From positions 23,242,806 through 23,306,805 of the forward strand of contig NC_068978.1 in NCBI RefSeq assembly GCF_016808095.1: a stretch of 64,000 nucleotides of DNA, given 5' to 3'. The stretch comes from Vigna angularis (taxonomy: Eukaryota > Streptophyta > Magnoliopsida > Fabales > Fabaceae). Both the position numbers and the translations under genes were made by a program. This document shows positions 62,076 through 64,000 of this stretch, one piece after another; within the stretch, counting starts at the first letter, position 1; each line of letters begins with the position of its first letter. The notes under the pieces are model-generated. The model saw nothing but the letters and a program-made list of their open reading frames with translations. It did no database searches and was not told where the DNA came from.

Positions 62076-63074
62076 GTTACTTTGTTCATACCAAGCTCTC
62101 ATGGTATAACCGAACATACTACTTCCCGTAGGGAACATTATTTCATAAGCAATAATTTCTTATATCCATTCCAACATTTCATCACCTCAACATTTCATAC
62201 TCTCTTATCCACTCCAACATTTCATCAAATCAACAATTCATAACCTCTTCTCCACATAACTCAATCATGTTTATTCTCTAATCATAATTTGACAATAACC
62301 TATGTTGGTATTAATAAATTAAACATATCGCCGGATATCATACTTCATATTATAAACTCATTTTTGACCATAACGAGTATAACTCAACATATTTTCACCA
62401 ATTAAAGATTCATAGATCAGCCAAAACATTTCATCATATCTTAGCCACTACGTATTAAAATCTGAACTCAATGTAACGATAGATAAAATATATATGAAGT
62501 TTTTACCATGATAAATTTATGCATCTCGAATTAACTTATTTTATTTTAATTTCATCCTATTAGAGATTTTTCTTTACCCCAATTGGTCACCGGAGAGGAC
62601 CCAGATGTCTGAACGCATCAAACTCACCTTCGACGCCAACACATATGACTAGTTACAACTGACTGGACCAGGCCAGGGCTGCTCTATGATCAGGGATGTG
62701 CCAACTCAGGTTTTTAAGGTTCCTCTATCCTACCAACAAAGGGAGGCCTTCAATAATTAACAATTTATTTATTTAAATTATCTACCTTGTTCGCTTATGC
62801 TCTAAATCTAAAATGCCTAATTTGTAATATTTTTACTTCGTCTTACAACAACCTCAAATAGTATCACTACATCTATTTAATACTCATATACAAGTTATTA
62901 CAGAATCCTTACTCCAGACCTTCCAACAAGATCAATTTCAGCCAAGAAACTCATTCATGATAGAATTCATACAAGATAATTATAAACAATTAACAATAAT
63001 AAAGTATTACTATAAATGATCATATAAGAATACAATATTTGACAATCATAAAAATAATCTTAATATAAAAATTC

Positions 63075-63525
63075 ATGGGGAAACAAGAAGTTGAATCTGG
63101 CAGAGCCGGTTAGACAACCTCTAATCCATCCAAAAGTACAATATAATTAAATAACAAGAATAATAACATATATGGGGAAATAAGAAGTTGAATCTGGCAG
63201 AGCCGGTTAGACAACTTCTAATCCTTCCAAAAATGCAATAAAATAAATAAGTAAAGCAATAAATAGTTTGGGGAAACAAGAAATTGAATCTGGCAGAACC
63301 GGTTAGACAATTTCTAATCCTTCCAAAATACAATAAAATAAATAAAGAAAAACAATAAAATGTTTGGGGAAACAAGAAATTGAATCTGGCAGAGCCGGTT
63401 AGACAATTTCTAATCCTTCCAAAATACAATAAAAACAAATAAGGAAAACAATAAAATGTTTGGGGAAACAAGAAATTGAATCTGGCAGAGCCGGTTAGAC
63501 AATTTCTAATCCTTCCAAAATATAA
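63075..63525. repeat. Five copies of a 96-97 bp tandem repeat in the LTR
   Basis: ggggaaacaagaa marks unit starts at 63077, 63174, 63270, 63366 and 63462. Units contain tctggcagagccggttagac and ctaatccttccaaaa. Because 96 is a multiple of three, the minus strand stays open across four units (63121-63546), giving a 32-residue repeat; this is a by-product, not evidence of a gene. Confidence 0.95.
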
Positions 63526-64000
63526 AAATAAACCATTTAATAGCATACATATGGCATAACATAATCAACATCACATTTTACAACTATCACACTTGGATCT
63601 AAACACAGAAGCATATTCTCATCCAAAATTCAAAATCATACAGAAACAAAATACTTCACATTCAAGATTTAAGATCAACAAAAGTAACATATACAAGACT
63701 CAAAATAATACCAAACAAAAATGTAACTCCCCTTACCTCTATTCCAGACTTAGTTTCCTCTTCTCAAACCGTTCTCCAGAAACTTCCAGAATTTCCCCTC
63801 TTCAACTATAATTTACTCCAACTCTCTTCTCTCACAATTTCTCTAGAATTTTGGTGTAAATTTCCAGCCTCCCCCCCTTGGCTATTTATAGTAAAAAAAT
63901 TACTATTCATTTTTACTATTCATTTTTACTATTCATTTTTTTATTCATTTTACTATTACAAAAAAATAATTTTTTATTTGCAAATTGGTTAATTCTGATC

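Larger units (their letters stand above)
61398..64000 (-). mobile_element. LTR of the large-LTR family, running off the window
   Basis: Begins (plus strand) TGTAACATCC and shares blocks with 19429-21392: gaccagggctgctctatgatca-type sequence near 62680, 'aggtttttaaggttcctctatcctacc', 'cccttacctctattccagact' and the TATA-containing ggctatttatag (63880-63892, minus strand). The other edge and any TSD lie beyond 64000, so it cannot be told whether this is a solo LTR. Confidence 0.8.

Noticed and set aside
63121..63546. A 141-codon minus-strand frame with a 32-residue repeat
   Set aside because: It arises from the 96-bp tandem repeat whose length is a multiple of three; it lies in an LTR and has no family resemblance.

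Overview
This window looks like plant nuclear DNA from a repeat-rich, probably pericentromeric, part of a legume genome (Phaseoleae-like; this is my inference from the repeat families and the gene types, not a database match). There are no operons, no bacterial signals and almost no long open frames. The base composition is AT-rich. Most of the 64 kb is layered transposable elements whose ends can be read directly: LTR edges, primer-binding sites (PBS), terminal inverted repeats and target-site duplications (TSDs).

Three stretches look like host genes. (1) 1001-1502 (-) is the first exon of a family-1 UDP-glycosyltransferase. It ends at a clean splice donor; its intron then runs into a retrotransposon LTR, and the rest of the gene is outside the window or lost. 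(2) 21943-22374 (+) is a small two-exon gene for a secreted six-cysteine TPD1-like protein with its own TATA box. (3) 42746-44221 (-) is an intact, intronless UGT73-type glycosyltransferase of 491 aa with a TATA box.

Layout: 1-836, 3' end of a Tat-like gypsy element carrying a 9-unit hairpin array, then its LTR. 2814-6585, a CACTA transposon with TSD ACA, inserted in repeat DNA that also carries a broken plant-transposon-domain ORF (7170-8250). About 9534-12238, a CACTA-like element containing a nested gypsy LTR (10275-12161). 13413-17970, a minus-strand gypsy element with a tRNA-Asp type PBS and no pol. 18780-21700, three diverged tandem repeats of about 310-340 bp split by a solo LTR (TSD CATAG), leading into the TPD1-like gene. 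25757-36000, a copia-type LTR followed by a large minus-strand copia-derived element with poly-G tracts in its LTRs, a broken gag, a broken plant-transposon-domain ORF where pol should be, and a Cassandra element with 5S-rRNA-like LTR inserted in the gag. 36349-39230, a compact gag/pol-less Tat-like element flanked by an unusual duplication of about 170 bp. 41640-41965, a relic of a second Cassandra. 45492-48015, a solo LTR (TSD GTAAG). 48680-52200, a chromovirus-like element truncated in gag. 53783-54302, a non-autonomous hAT element with a perfect 8-bp TSD. 56832-61390, pieces of chromovirus-like LTRs around an Athila-like 5' LTR and its PBS. 61398-end, a third member of the solo-LTR family, running off the window.

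The two glycosyltransferases probably act in glycosylation of small specialised metabolites, and the TPD1-like protein is probably a secreted signalling ligand; nothing links the three functionally. The most unusual signals are the covarying hairpin array at 1-315, the long flanking duplication around 36349-39230, the plant-transposon-domain ORF inside a copia shell, and the 5S-bearing Cassandra nested in it.
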